DNA of 64,000 nt. Origin: Candidatus Ruminococcus avistercoris. Its GTDB lineage: Bacteria; Bacillota; Clostridia; Lachnospirales; Lachnospiraceae. The stretch spans positions 62,001-126,000 of the forward strand of contig DWVJ01000031.1 in NCBI GenBank assembly GCA_019120315.1, in the 5' to 3' direction. The position numbers and the translations under genes were made by a program. This document shows positions 53,369-62,766 of the stretch, piece by piece. Below the pieces are notes generated by a model. The model was not told where the DNA came from and did not search any database. It saw only the letters and a list, made by a program, of their open reading frames with translations. The first letter of the stretch is position 1. Each line of letters opens with the position of its first letter.

Positions 53369-53397
53369 ATTATAGTGTATTTAAGACAAAAAGACAA
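53369..53397 (-). promoter_or_regulatory. Predicted promoter of the small P-loop gene
   Basis: Minus strand TTGTCT (53392-53397), 17-bp spacer, TATAAT (53369-53374), 68 bp before the start codon. Confidence 0.7.
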
Positions 53398-53415
53398 TGC
53401 TTATTTTGAAATTCT

Positions 53416-54426
53416 TTAAGAATTAATTTTTCCCAGCAATTGATTCATATCTTCGTATAATTGCGCTTTTGTTCCTGCATTCAGAACGATTGAAACATAA
53501 GGAGCGCCATACTCATTCTGACTCAAAATTGCCAGACAGGATCCCGCCTTACTGGTCGTTCCCGTTTTTCCTCCCAGCACCGTCACGCCGGGCGGAGCCG
53601 ACTCTTCGCCCGTCAGATAGTGATCCGTGGAGTCCAGATGAAGCTGCACTTCTTCGCTTCCCCTGGTCAGCGTCAGGTTGTAGACGCTCAGCTGCATCAC
53701 ATCCACAAAGTAATCGTAATTCAGCGCCTCATTCAGCATCAGATAGATATCATAGGCTGTCGTATAATGATCGTCGTCGTGAAGTCCGGTGGGATTGACA
53801 AAATGGGTGTTGGTGGCCCCCAGAGCCCTGGCTTCCTCATTCATCATCTCCACAAAATGCTCCACCGATCCGCCCAGATGTTCCGCGATGGCCATGGCCG
53901 CATCGTTTCCGGAATACACCAGCAGTCCGTGGAAAAGCTCGTCCATGGTGACCATATCGCCCGGCTGAAAGCCGCAAAGCTGCGACCCTTCCTCCAGCGT
54001 CACCGCATTCTGGCTGATGGTAACCACATCGTCCATATCCCCGTATTTAATAGCCAGAATCGCCGTGATAATCTTGGTGATACTGGCAGGATATGCTTTT
54101 TCATGAATGCCCTGGGCGAACATCACTTCGGAATTATCAATGTCCAGGAGACAGCTTTTTTCGTCATTGACCATGCTGACGCCCTCCAGTCCCACATTTT
54201 CCGCCGTGACGCACAGTTCGGCGGCAAAGGGCTGTGCCCTTTGAAACTCGCCGGCATTGTCCAAACTCTCCTGTTCCTGATAAGCCATGGTAAGATCCAG
54301 ATTTTTATCTCTGCGGATTCTCATGATGCCAAGGATCCCCAGCAGCAGTACGATAAAGAGAATCATGATCAGGAAAACGGTATTCATGATAACGCGCTGT
54401 CGTCTTTTTCTGTTTTTCGCCTTCAT
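53416..54426 (-). CDS. D-alanyl-D-alanine carboxypeptidase (S11, DacF-like)
   Basis: A 336-residue penicillin-binding protein with an N-terminal membrane anchor (residues ~14-34). It has the three active-site motifs: SITK in AYPASITKIITAI, YSGNDAAM (SGN) and GGKTGTT (KTG). It trims the terminal D-Ala of peptidoglycan stems. The C-terminal membrane amphipathic tail of DacA is absent, resembling DacF/DacB types. Overlaps rodA by 4 bp. Confidence 0.93.
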   Translation of the reverse strand: MKAKNRKRRQRVIMNTVFLIMILFIVLLLGILGIMRIRRDKNLDLTMAYQEQESLDNAGEFQRAQPFAAELCVTAENVGLEGVSMVNDEKSCLLDIDNSEVMFAQGIHEKAYPASITKIITAILAIKYGDMDDVVTISQNAVTLEEGSQLCGFQPGDMVTMDELFHGLLVYSGNDAAMAIAEHLGGSVEHFVEMMNEEARALGATNTHFVNPTGLHDDDHYTTAYDIYLMLNEALNYDYFVDVMQLSVYNLTLTRGSEEVQLHLDSTDHYLTGEESAPPGVTVLGGKTGTTSKAGSCLAILSQNEYGAPYVSIVLNAGTKAQLYEDMNQLLGKINS

Positions 54427-55556
54427 CTTTTCCTCTTATCTCCCTGTATATAATTTCTGTTTTGCAGCCCTACATTCAGTACCAGTCCCATACCGATATA
54501 CAAACTGACCATGGAAGTCAGTCCGTAGCTGACAAAGGGAAGGGGCGTCCCCGTATTTGGCATCAGTCCGGTGGCCACGCAGATATTGATAAAACTCTGA
54601 AAGGCCACGATGGTAGCCACGCCGCAGCATATGAGCTTTCCGGATAGATCCTTGGCCCGTATGCCGATCACCACACATTCCAGGCAGATCACCGCAAGCA
54701 GCACGATGATGACCGAAGAACCCAAAAATCCCAGCTCCTCTCCCGCTACGGCAAAGATAAAGTCTGTCTGTACCTGAGATACGAAATTTCCTTTGGTCGC
54801 GGACGCCACCTCGTTATTATTGTACCCTTTTCCGGTCAGCTGGCCGGAACCGATGGCCGTGATGGAGTTCTGCTGCTGCATGATATCATCGGAATATTCC
54901 GCATCCTCCGGATACAAAAAGGACATGATACGGGTTTTCTGATAATCCTCCAAAATCGGCAGATCCGTCTGCGTGACCAGAATCAAAAACACAATCACCA
55001 GCGGCACGGTAATCAGCAGCACCGTACCGATAATCTTGTAACTAAGGCCTGCAATATACAGCAGCACGCAAAACAGCACCGCCACCGTAATGGTATTTTT
55101 CAGGTCCGGCTGGATCTTGATCAAAATCAGCGGAACAGCGATCAGCAGAATGGATTTCGCCAGCGTTTTCAGCGTATTCAGGTCATTCTCGTGATCCATC
55201 AAAAAACGTGCGAAAAACAGGATCAGTATGATTTTGGAAAGTTCCGTCGGCTGAAACTGCAGCGGACCGATGGAGATCCACCTGGTAGCTCCATAGGTTG
55301 TCTTACCGGCAATCCGCACCGCCAGCAAAAGCAGTATATTGACGAAGTACAAAATCCAGTAAAAATTCAGGATCCAGCTGAAATCGATCAGAGATACCAC
55401 CGTCATCACCGCCAGGCCCAGAATCACACCGAACAGCTGCCTAGGCTGAAGAGATTTCATGGCGCTGCCAACCAGCATCACGCCGATACCGCTTATGACA
55501 ACCAGCCATAATACCAGTCTGAAACTGTAATCTTTTAACTTGTATAACTTAAACAT
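54423..55556 (-). CDS. rodA: RodA/FtsW/SpoVE family peptidoglycan polymerase (RodA)
   Basis: A 377-residue SEDS-family membrane protein with about ten helices. Motifs include the conserved GATRWISIGPLQFQPTELSKI, LILIKIQPDLKN and PNTGTPLPFVSYGLTSMVSLYIGMGL. Position with min and mre genes and PBP2 indicates elongation RodA rather than FtsW. Overlaps the carboxypeptidase gene (ATGA). Confidence 0.93.
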   Translation of the reverse strand: MFKLYKLKDYSFRLVLWLVVISGIGVMLVGSAMKSLQPRQLFGVILGLAVMTVVSLIDFSWILNFYWILYFVNILLLLAVRIAGKTTYGATRWISIGPLQFQPTELSKIILILFFARFLMDHENDLNTLKTLAKSILLIAVPLILIKIQPDLKNTITVAVLFCVLLYIAGLSYKIIGTVLLITVPLVIVFLILVTQTDLPILEDYQKTRIMSFLYPEDAEYSDDIMQQQNSITAIGSGQLTGKGYNNNEVASATKGNFVSQVQTDFIFAVAGEELGFLGSSVIIVLLAVICLECVVIGIRAKDLSGKLICCGVATIVAFQSFINICVATGLMPNTGTPLPFVSYGLTSMVSLYIGMGLVLNVGLQNRNYIQGDKRKR

Positions 55557-55566
55557 ATTTCATCCT

Positions 55567-55806
55567 TTATCTGCTATGAGGTGTCTTTTTTACCGCTATG
55601 GTGGCCGAAAGGGTGGGCGGAACCGCCCGGAAGGTAAGAGATACCTTATCCTCATCCACCAGTATGTACTTGTTCACGGCTTTTATCATATCTTTCTTCA
55701 TCATCAGTAAAATTCCCGGGGAACAGTCGATCCGTTCCGCATCCACCAGCAGCCGAAGCCTGTCCTTGGCAATGACGCTGGTGTTTCTTCTCTTCCCTCG
55801 AAACAT
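55567..55806 (-). CDS. minE: Cell division topological specificity factor MinE
   Basis: A 79-residue protein; ATG 55806 with AGGAGGT seven bases upstream, rather than a GTG at 55815. MinE activates MinD ATPase. Its start carries RLRLLVDAERIDCSPGIL and VSLTFRAVPP-type C-terminal dimerisation strand. It lies 12 bp after minD. No minC is in the window. Confidence 0.93.
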   Translation of the reverse strand: MFRGKRRNTSVIAKDRLRLLVDAERIDCSPGILLMMKKDMIKAVNKYILVDEDKVSLTFRAVPPTLSATIAVKKTPHSR

Positions 55807-55818
55807 ACCGGTCACCTC

Positions 55819-56604
55819 CTATGATTTGCCGAACAACCGCCGGAAAAATCCCTTTTTCTCCGTCAGATCCAAAAGCGGGACCTCTTCTCCCAGTATTCTT
55901 TTGCAAATGTTCAGATAAGCCTGCCCCGCCAGAGAGGAATCTCCCGCCAGAGGCTCGCCCTGGTTGGTGGCGATGACAATGTTTTCATCGTCCGGTACCG
56001 CGCCGATCAGATCCACCGCCAAAATATCCACCACATCATCCACCGACATCATATCGCCCCGTTTGACCATATCCATCCGCAGCCGGTTGATGATCAGCTG
56101 GATATTGCGCATGCCGTCCGATTCCAGCAGACCGATGATCCGGTCCGCGTCGCGGATGGCAGATACCTCCGGCGTGGTGACCACCAGCGCGCGGGTGGCG
56201 CCGGCCACGGCGTTTTTAAACCCCTGCTCAATGCCGGCGGGACAGTCCAAAAGGATATAATCGAACTCCTCCTTTAAATCTTCGCACAGCTTTTTCATCT
56301 GTTCCGGCGTCACGGACGATTTATCCCTGGTCTGTGCCGAGGGCAGCAAAAAAAGCTGTGAAGGAAATTTCTTATCTTTGATCAGAGCCTGCTTCATACG
56401 GCAGTTTCCTTCGATGACGTCCACCAGATTGTAGACAATCCGGTTTTCCAGTCCCATAACCACATCCAGGTTTCGCAGACCGATATCCGTGTCCACCAGC
56501 ACCGCTTTTTTCCCCAGGGCCGCCAGTCCACAGCCGATATTCGCCGTGGTTGTGGTTTTTCCCACGCCCCCTTTTCCCGATGTAATGACAATCACTTCAC
56601 CCAT
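55819..56604 (-). CDS. minD: Septum site-determining ATPase MinD
   Basis: A 261-residue ParA-type ATPase. ATG 56604 is preferred over TTG 56619; GGAGG ends 8 bases before it. Deviant Walker A SGKGGVGKTTTTANIG, switch I, and Walker B VLVDTDIGLRNLD are visible, with the membrane-targeting C-terminal helix GFFRRLFG. It places the division site with MinE; MinC is not encoded nearby. Confidence 0.96.
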   Translation of the reverse strand: MGEVIVITSGKGGVGKTTTTANIGCGLAALGKKAVLVDTDIGLRNLDVVMGLENRIVYNLVDVIEGNCRMKQALIKDKKFPSQLFLLPSAQTRDKSSVTPEQMKKLCEDLKEEFDYILLDCPAGIEQGFKNAVAGATRALVVTTPEVSAIRDADRIIGLLESDGMRNIQLIINRLRMDMVKRGDMMSVDDVVDILAVDLIGAVPDDENIVIATNQGEPLAGDSSLAGQAYLNICKRILGEEVPLLDLTEKKGFFRRLFGKS

Positions 56605-56657
56605 TTTCCTATCCTCCAAACAATTCTGCGATTTTTCAGCTTTCGTATTCAGCCGGA

Positions 56658-59558
56658 TTAATCCGTTTCCACGTTGGAAGTACCTTCTGAAAGTGCGGTT
56701 CCTGTCAATATCTCGGCATCGTCTTTCAGTTCAAAATAGTAATTTAAAATATCCTTTGCCACCATACCGGCGTTAACGCCGGTATAACCGTAGGCAATGC
56801 GGACGCACATGGCGATTTCCGGATCCTCATAGGGCGCATACCCGATAAACACACCGTGACTGGCACGGTTGTTCACCTGCTGGGCCGTACCGGTCTTGCC
56901 GGCCAGGCTGACCTCCAGATCCTTAAAGGATTCCGCATTGGTTTCTGTGATAACGCCCCGCATTCCCACATGTACGTCTTCCCAGATGTCATCCGATATT
57001 TCCAGCTGACTCTCCACGCCGGGCGTGTAATCTTCGATCAGATTTCCATCTGCATCGGTCACTTTGTCCAGCAAAGAGATCTGATAGCTTGTTCCGCTGT
57101 TGGCCAGTGTGGTCACATAGCGGGCCAGCTGAGACGTGGTATAGTTATGCGTACCCTGACCGATGGCCGAGGGGATGGGCATCTGATCGGAAATCTCCGG
57201 ATCCGCCTCCGATATCTCGATACCGGAATTTTTATCAAAATCAAACATTTCAGCGTAGTAAGTCAGCCTGCGGATCGCCTGGCTGTCGGAGAAGACTCCG
57301 TTTTCATCCAGTCCCATGCGGTAGGCAATTTCACTCATAAATACGTTGCAGGAATTGGTGATACCGCCCCGGATATCCAAAAGGCCATGCCCCTGGGTAA
57401 ACCAGCACTGCAGCGGGGAACCCGGAATCTTATCAAACAGTCCGGTACACTGGATGACGGAGTCATCGTCGATGACGCCTTCCAACAGACCGCCCACACT
57501 GGTTACCAGCTTAAAGGTGGAACCGGGCGCTGTTTTCTGCTGCGTGGCCTTGTTGTAAAAAGGCTGGGACAGATCGCTGTTCAGTTTCTGGTAATACTCC
57601 ACGTCCATCTGATTGGCCAGACGGTTATTATCATATCCCGGATAAGTAACGCAGGCCAGGATCTCGCCGGAATTTGGATCGGTGATCACCACCGAACCGG
57701 AACAGGGATCCAGGGCAAGCTGTGCCGGCGTGATCTCCAGCTTTGATATTTTCTGATACATAAAATCAAAGGAACTCATCTGCCCGGATGCCAAAGCGGC
57801 ATAATCCGGATCATCCGCGGAGAGAATGCCCTGGTCATAGAGCGCAAGACAAAGCTCCGTTCCCGAGATCACATCATCCAGGATCAGATAGTGGTACAGC
57901 AGCTTGGAAAACTCACTGTCTGTTTTCAGATAATCGGCAATATAGGCCGCCAGCGCTTCATATACCTCATGGGAATCCAGATAGGTATCTTCCTCCGTGA
58001 AACCGGAGATATCCACCCAGTTCTGGCTGGCCGCATAAGTGAGAAACTCCTGCAGGCTGATGGTTTCCTCTCTGGTCCATGCCAGGTAAGTCTCATCCGC
58101 CTTGTCGATGGCGTCCTCCTTTAAAATGCCGGTGTCCTCCATCAGCATATCATTGACGATATAGCTGATATACTCCTGCATCTCCTCCGGCAAATCTTTA
58201 TAAGCCTGGGGCTGATCTCCCGTCAGCTGATCCGTCACAGAGGCAAAAACCTGCTGCTGCTTCTGGGTGAACCTGGCATAGATGCTTTTTTCCGTCTCTG
58301 ATGCATCCTCCGCCGCAAAGTGATCCATATCCAGCACACTATTGTTGATCAGCGCAAAATACACATCATAGATGGGGATGGGGATCGCGGAGGTATCGGT
58401 ATTTTCATCGGCTTCAAACTCTTTGATAGGAGAAAGATTCCCCAGGATGATGCCGGCGATGGTCTGCTCCAGTATCTGGTAGGAAGCAATCTGCAGATCC
58501 CGGTCGATGGTCAGATAAACGTCATTTCCCTGAACCGGTTCCTGCATGGAATCTTCATCGATCTCCAGCACCTTGCCAAGACTGTCCACGTAGACCGTCT
58601 CACTACCGTCCTTTCCCTGCAGCGTGGTTTCCATCACCTGCTCGATTCCCGTCTTTCCCACGATGGAAGTGGTGGAATAGTCAGGGTTTTCCTCCTGCAG
58701 TTCTTCCAGCTCTTCCGAAGAAATTTTGCCGGTATAACCGATAAGAGGAGCAAAATACTCGCTGTCATTGTAAACCCTCACAGAGTCCTCCATGATATCC
58801 ACGCCTTCCAGCTCGCTTTGATGCTCCATGATCGTCGCCACGGTCTTTTCACTGACGTCGGTGGCTATGGTTACCGGAACGTACTTCTGATAACTGATGG
58901 TGGACAGAAGATACCGCAGGGAAGTCATTTTCAGCAGTTCTTCTTTACTGTAGGATTCCGGAAGCCCGTACTGTTCCAGCTCTTTGGCGGTATAGGGATC
59001 CTCTTCTGGAATAATGGCAAACCGTTCCACCGCCAGATCCTCCATGATCTGATCCGGCGTAGCATTGACTTCATCCTTTTCCAGATCATCGATCAGGCTG
59101 TGGCCATATACGTCGGCCCGGAACCGGTCCAGCGAAAAATCGGTGACGTCAAAAGCGTATTCCCCGTTTTCACCTATGACAATATGAAAACTGTTGTCCA
59201 CCTCGTCGCCGCAGGACTCGATGATCTGAATCAGTTTCCAGATCTCTGCGTTCAGGGAAAGATTCCGGATCCGGTTGGAATCATATGTCCCGCTGTCCTC
59301 CAGGGTCACGGAATAGGATAGTTCGTTGTAGGCCAGCACATTGCCGCTGCGGTCCATGATATTTCCTCTGGTGCTTTTTATGGTTCGCTCTCTCGTGGTC
59401 TGCAAAGAAAAATTGTCCGCATACTCCTGTCCGTGGATAATCTGCAGAGAAAAAATCCTCTGCAGAAGTATCGCCGCCATCACGAGAAAACCTATGATCA
59501 AAACGCTCGTTCTCGACAGATTTATTTTCTGAAATGTCTTTTTTATCTTCTTAACCAA
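56658..59558 (-). CDS. mrdA: Penicillin-binding protein 2 (MrdA-like) with large internal insertion
   Basis: A 966-residue protein. One N-terminal membrane helix (~18-38), dimerisation region with RGNIMDRSGNVLAYN, then transpeptidase motifs: STFK with Ser680 (TAPGSTFKLV), SCN (TNSCN, ~736) and KTG near 888 (AGKTGTAQQV). Residues about 374-618, between the usual start of the transpeptidase fold (SYQILEQTIAGI) and GSVVITDPNSGEILA, form an acidic, helical ~245-residue insert absent from standard ~650-residue PBP2. Lachnospiraceae homologues are often this long. Cross-links peptidoglycan with RodA and MreBCD. Confidence 0.93.
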   Translation of the reverse strand: MVKKIKKTFQKINLSRTSVLIIGFLVMAAILLQRIFSLQIIHGQEYADNFSLQTTRERTIKSTRGNIMDRSGNVLAYNELSYSVTLEDSGTYDSNRIRNLSLNAEIWKLIQIIESCGDEVDNSFHIVIGENGEYAFDVTDFSLDRFRADVYGHSLIDDLEKDEVNATPDQIMEDLAVERFAIIPEEDPYTAKELEQYGLPESYSKEELLKMTSLRYLLSTISYQKYVPVTIATDVSEKTVATIMEHQSELEGVDIMEDSVRVYNDSEYFAPLIGYTGKISSEELEELQEENPDYSTTSIVGKTGIEQVMETTLQGKDGSETVYVDSLGKVLEIDEDSMQEPVQGNDVYLTIDRDLQIASYQILEQTIAGIILGNLSPIKEFEADENTDTSAIPIPIYDVYFALINNSVLDMDHFAAEDASETEKSIYARFTQKQQQVFASVTDQLTGDQPQAYKDLPEEMQEYISYIVNDMLMEDTGILKEDAIDKADETYLAWTREETISLQEFLTYAASQNWVDISGFTEEDTYLDSHEVYEALAAYIADYLKTDSEFSKLLYHYLILDDVISGTELCLALYDQGILSADDPDYAALASGQMSSFDFMYQKISKLEITPAQLALDPCSGSVVITDPNSGEILACVTYPGYDNNRLANQMDVEYYQKLNSDLSQPFYNKATQQKTAPGSTFKLVTSVGGLLEGVIDDDSVIQCTGLFDKIPGSPLQCWFTQGHGLLDIRGGITNSCNVFMSEIAYRMGLDENGVFSDSQAIRRLTYYAEMFDFDKNSGIEISEADPEISDQMPIPSAIGQGTHNYTTSQLARYVTTLANSGTSYQISLLDKVTDADGNLIEDYTPGVESQLEISDDIWEDVHVGMRGVITETNAESFKDLEVSLAGKTGTAQQVNNRASHGVFIGYAPYEDPEIAMCVRIAYGYTGVNAGMVAKDILNYYFELKDDAEILTGTALSEGTSNVETD

Positions 59559-60073
59559 GGTGATCTTTGTCCTTCCACTTCATATTCTGACAGTTTACGG
59601 TTTATTTTGAAAAACAGCCGATAGAAAATCAGCGTCATAACCACAGTGTAGACGGTTTCCGGAATGATAACACGGCTTAAATATCCCGGAAAATACAGTC
59701 TTCCCCTCAGCATGAACTGCAGCCCGTATATGACGCAGCCGTATGCCAGATCACTGACGGTGACCAGCGCCATGGGCACTTTGATATCCTCATCAAAAAA
59801 CACTTTATAAAGGAAGCCGTTCAGATACCCCACCCAAAGATAGATCAGCGCGTTGAATCCAAAAAGGTTCCCATAAAAAAGATCAATCATCAGCCCGCTT
59901 AAAAAACCGGTGAACATTCCGATTCGTTTCCCGCACATCAGCCCGAAGGAAACGGTCAGGATCAGCAGCAGATTCGGCGAGACAGAAGCGATTGCCAGGG
60001 CTTTGAACACCGTGCTCTGCAGCAGGAACGTGACCAAAACCAAAGCAGCCAGTATCAGCTTTCTGCGCATCAT
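59543..60073 (-). CDS. mreD: Rod shape-determining protein MreD
   Basis: A 176-residue membrane protein with five to six helices; it starts RRKLILAALVLVTFLLQSTVFKALAI and has GLMIDLFYGNLFGFNAL-type core, usual in MreD. Overlaps PBP2 by 16 bp and mreC by 4 bp (ATGA), as expected in the mreBCD-mrdA operon. Confidence 0.93.
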   Translation of the reverse strand: MMRRKLILAALVLVTFLLQSTVFKALAIASVSPNLLLILTVSFGLMCGKRIGMFTGFLSGLMIDLFYGNLFGFNALIYLWVGYLNGFLYKVFFDEDIKVPMALVTVSDLAYGCVIYGLQFMLRGRLYFPGYLSRVIIPETVYTVVMTLIFYRLFFKINRKLSEYEVEGQRSPWLRR

Positions 60074-60924
60074 TCTCCTCCTTTATCCTTCAGCTCTTTG
60101 ATCACCAGCACTTCATGGATATGGGCAAAATCCACGACAGGAACCAGGTAACCCGTTTTCGTCAGATTATTGGAATCCATCTCCACTTCATCGATATAGC
60201 CGATCAGAATTCCCTTTAAAAATTTATCGCTGATATCGGAGGTGACGATCCGGTCGCCGGGCTGTACTTTATCTTCCCTGTCCAGCAGCTGGATAAAATT
60301 CAGTTTTCCTTCTTCCATCAGCAGCAGATTTCCGGTGACCATGCAGTTGTCCGAGGTGGATGCCACCGTAGCGCTGACATTGCTGGAATCATCGATGATG
60401 GAACGAACCGTCGCCCAGTCCTTTCCCACTTCCGTCACGATGCCCGCCAGGCCTCCGTCCGCCAGGACGTTCATATCCACCTGGATGCCGTCGTCGCTTC
60501 CCCTGTTGATGACAAAAGTACTGTACCAGTTTCCCGGATCTTTGGAGATCACCTGGGCGGCCACTTTATCATACTGGGTGTAATCCTGATCCAGCTCATA
60601 AAGCTTAGTCAGCCGGTTCAACTCTTCCTGATCCTCCAGCAGCTTATTATTTTCTTCTGTCAAGGAAGCCACTTTTTCCTCCAGCTCTTCATTCTCTTTT
60701 TGCAGCTTTTTCGCATCCTGGAAGCCGCTGGTCTGATCCCGCAGCCAGCTTCCCATTACATTGATCCCTTTCTGAAAAGGAGAAATCACGTATCCTGCTC
60801 CCTGCTGCAGCGGGGCAAAAGAAAATCTGGAGGAGGCAGCCAATCCGATCAGCCCGATACAGATGACCGTCATGATGATAACCCAGTGTTTTGTCTTGAT
60901 GGAAAATCGATTTTTTTTCTTCAT
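60070..60924 (-). CDS. mreC: Rod shape-determining protein MreC
   Basis: A 284-residue protein. ATG 60924 follows AAGGAG by six bases; the longer frame to 60987 has no such site. It has one membrane segment (~14-34), a coiled coil (about 65-110, LQKENEELEEKVASLTEENNKLLEDQEEL) and the β-rich MreC domain (VISKDPGNWYSTFVINRGSDDGI, GLAGIVTEVG). Links PBP2 and MreB to the wall-synthesis machinery. Confidence 0.94.
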   Translation of the reverse strand: MKKKNRFSIKTKHWVIIMTVICIGLIGLAASSRFSFAPLQQGAGYVISPFQKGINVMGSWLRDQTSGFQDAKKLQKENEELEEKVASLTEENNKLLEDQEELNRLTKLYELDQDYTQYDKVAAQVISKDPGNWYSTFVINRGSDDGIQVDMNVLADGGLAGIVTEVGKDWATVRSIIDDSSNVSATVASTSDNCMVTGNLLLMEEGKLNFIQLLDREDKVQPGDRIVTSDISDKFLKGILIGYIDEVEMDSNNLTKTGYLVPVVDFAHIHEVLVIKELKDKGGE

Positions 60925-60935
60925 GATACTCCTTA

Positions 60936-61964
60936 TTAATACCTGTGTTTCTTTCCCTTGCTTCTGGCCGGAAAGGCCCAGTGCCAAAGCGTTTTATGTG
61001 TAATGATCTCCTTTAACCCGTATACGGCGGACAGATCGCTGTACTGGGAGGTTTTCACCGCACATTCCAGTCTTCTGGACAGATAAGCGCTCAGATTGGT
61101 GATCTTTGTGCATCCACCGGCCAGATAGATTCCCTCCTGAAGGATACTGCTGCGCACCTGAGGCGGCGTCCGCTCCAGAAACAGCTGGATTTCCTCGCAC
61201 ATATGATTTACGATGCGCCGCACCGCTTCATTGACAATAACGTCCGTCACGATTCCTTCCCGGGGCAGGCCGGAAACCGTGTCGACCCCGACTACTTTCC
61301 TGGCCTCGCTTTTTTCCAGCGAAAATCCGGCCATGGCAGCCTTCAGCCGCGCCGCCGTCCGACGGCTGATATGCAGTCCGCAGCGCTTTCTCACATTGGC
61401 CACAATGGCGTCGTCGATGGAATTCCCTCCGCTGCCCAGCGGTTTGCTGATGATAACCCGGCTGTCCGCGATGATGGAAAGTTCCGTGGACTGAGCGCCC
61501 ATATCGATAATCATAGACCCTCTGGTTTTGGTGATGGGAATTCCCAGCGCCAGCGCGTTGACGATGGGCCGTTCCACCAGATACACGCGGCTCTTTCGCA
61601 GATCTCCTCCGCTGGCTACCGCATGATAGGCTCTTTTTTCAATCTCCGTCATATTCATGGGGACAGAAAAATAGACAATCGGCCTGCTCCCGAAGTATCT
61701 GCTGATTTTTCGAAGCAGCAGCTGTAATACGACTTCCAGATGGCCGATATTTGCAATCATACCGCCGCTCATGGGAGAAGAGACTTCAATATTATGAGGA
61801 GATTTTTCATACATTTCGTAAGCGTCATTGCCGATGGCAATCACCTCGTCTCCATTTCTGATGGCGATCATGTTCTTTTCGATTAATATTTCATCTTTCT
61901 TCAGAGAATAGATCTTTACAGTGTCCGAACCAAGATCCACTCCGAATATTTCCTGTAAAATCAT
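60936..61964 (-). CDS. mreB: MreB/Mbl-like actin homologue, divergent
   Basis: A 342-residue actin-fold protein. Phosphate-1-like loop VDLGSDTVKIYS and DMGAQSTEL replace the usual DLGTxN and DMGGGTTEL; YLAGGCTKITNLS replaces TGGGALLRGLD. Other conserved parts (FSVPMNMTEIEKRAYH, GSGGNSIDDAI) and position in mreBCD identify it. The substituted nucleotide loops mean its ATP handling may differ. Such divergent MreB is seen in Lachnospiraceae, so this is not unique. Confidence 0.87.
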   Translation of the reverse strand: MILQEIFGVDLGSDTVKIYSLKKDEILIEKNMIAIRNGDEVIAIGNDAYEMYEKSPHNIEVSSPMSGGMIANIGHLEVVLQLLLRKISRYFGSRPIVYFSVPMNMTEIEKRAYHAVASGGDLRKSRVYLVERPIVNALALGIPITKTRGSMIIDMGAQSTELSIIADSRVIISKPLGSGGNSIDDAIVANVRKRCGLHISRRTAARLKAAMAGFSLEKSEARKVVGVDTVSGLPREGIVTDVIVNEAVRRIVNHMCEEIQLFLERTPPQVRSSILQEGIYLAGGCTKITNLSAYLSRRLECAVKTSQYSDLSAVYGLKEIITHKTLWHWAFPARSKGKKHRY

Positions 61965-61978
61965 GATAGATAACCCCT

Positions 61979-62683
61979 TTATGTCAGCTGCATCATCCCC
62001 TCCTGACGCAGACTGCAGTAAGTAAGATCACCGATGATAATGTGATCCAGCAATGAAATGCCAAGAATCTCCCCTGCCTGGCAGACCCGTCTGGTAATCC
62101 GGATATCCTCCTCGCTGGGCAGGGGATCCCCGCTGGGGTGATTGTGCACCAGGATGATATACACGGCATGATAAGACATCGCCTCCAGGTAGATCTCCCT
62201 GGGCGATATGAGCGATGCGTTGACCGTGCCTCTGGAAAGTTCCGTCTCTCCCAGCAAATGATTCCTGGTATCCAGCATCATGCACACCAGTGTTTCCTGC
62301 TCCAGATGCCGCATATCTTCCATGTAATAATCGGCGATGGTTCCGGGTTCCTGAAAACGCAGCGCGCTCTTCGATGCGCTTTTGGCAATCCTTCTTGACA
62401 GTTCCCCGATACATTTGATCTGTATCGCCTTTACCTCTCCGATCCCTTTGATCTCCTGAAGCTGTGTCAGGGACAGGTGATGGAGGCCCAAAAGCCCCGG
62501 ATAGGTTGGGGAACATGTCAGTATCTCGCTGGCCAGCGCAAGGGATGAACTTCCTTTCGTTCCGCTGCGCAGAATGATTGCCAGCAATTCCTCATCGGAC
62601 AGTTTTTTCGCGCCCAGCTTTCTGAATTTCTCATAAGGACGCATTTCAACAGGCAACTGTTTCATTTTTTTATGATTCGTCAT
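61979..62683 (-). CDS. radC: DNA repair protein RadC (JAMM)
   Basis: A 234-residue protein. An N-terminal helix-hairpin-helix-like region carries LPVEMRPYEKFRKLGAKKLSDEELLAIILRSG and the C-terminal JAMM metal centre is visible as ILVHNHPSGDPLPSEEDI. The biochemical role is debated. It directly precedes mreB, the standard radC-mreBCD arrangement. Confidence 0.95.
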   Translation of the reverse strand: MTNHKKMKQLPVEMRPYEKFRKLGAKKLSDEELLAIILRSGTKGSSSLALASEILTCSPTYPGLLGLHHLSLTQLQEIKGIGEVKAIQIKCIGELSRRIAKSASKSALRFQEPGTIADYYMEDMRHLEQETLVCMMLDTRNHLLGETELSRGTVNASLISPREIYLEAMSYHAVYIILVHNHPSGDPLPSEEDIRITRRVCQAGEILGISLLDHIIIGDLTYCSLRQEGMMQLT

Positions 62684-62766
62684 AGTCCTCCTTAGTCTCT
62701 TCAGGCAGAAACCAGGAATGTCCGATTTTTATTCTAGCACAAATGCGCGCCAAAGTATACCGCCTT

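Noticed and set aside
58320..59321. Long plus-strand reading frame (333 residues) over PBP2
   Set aside because: Antisense shadow of the PBP2 coding region; no start signals or protein motifs.
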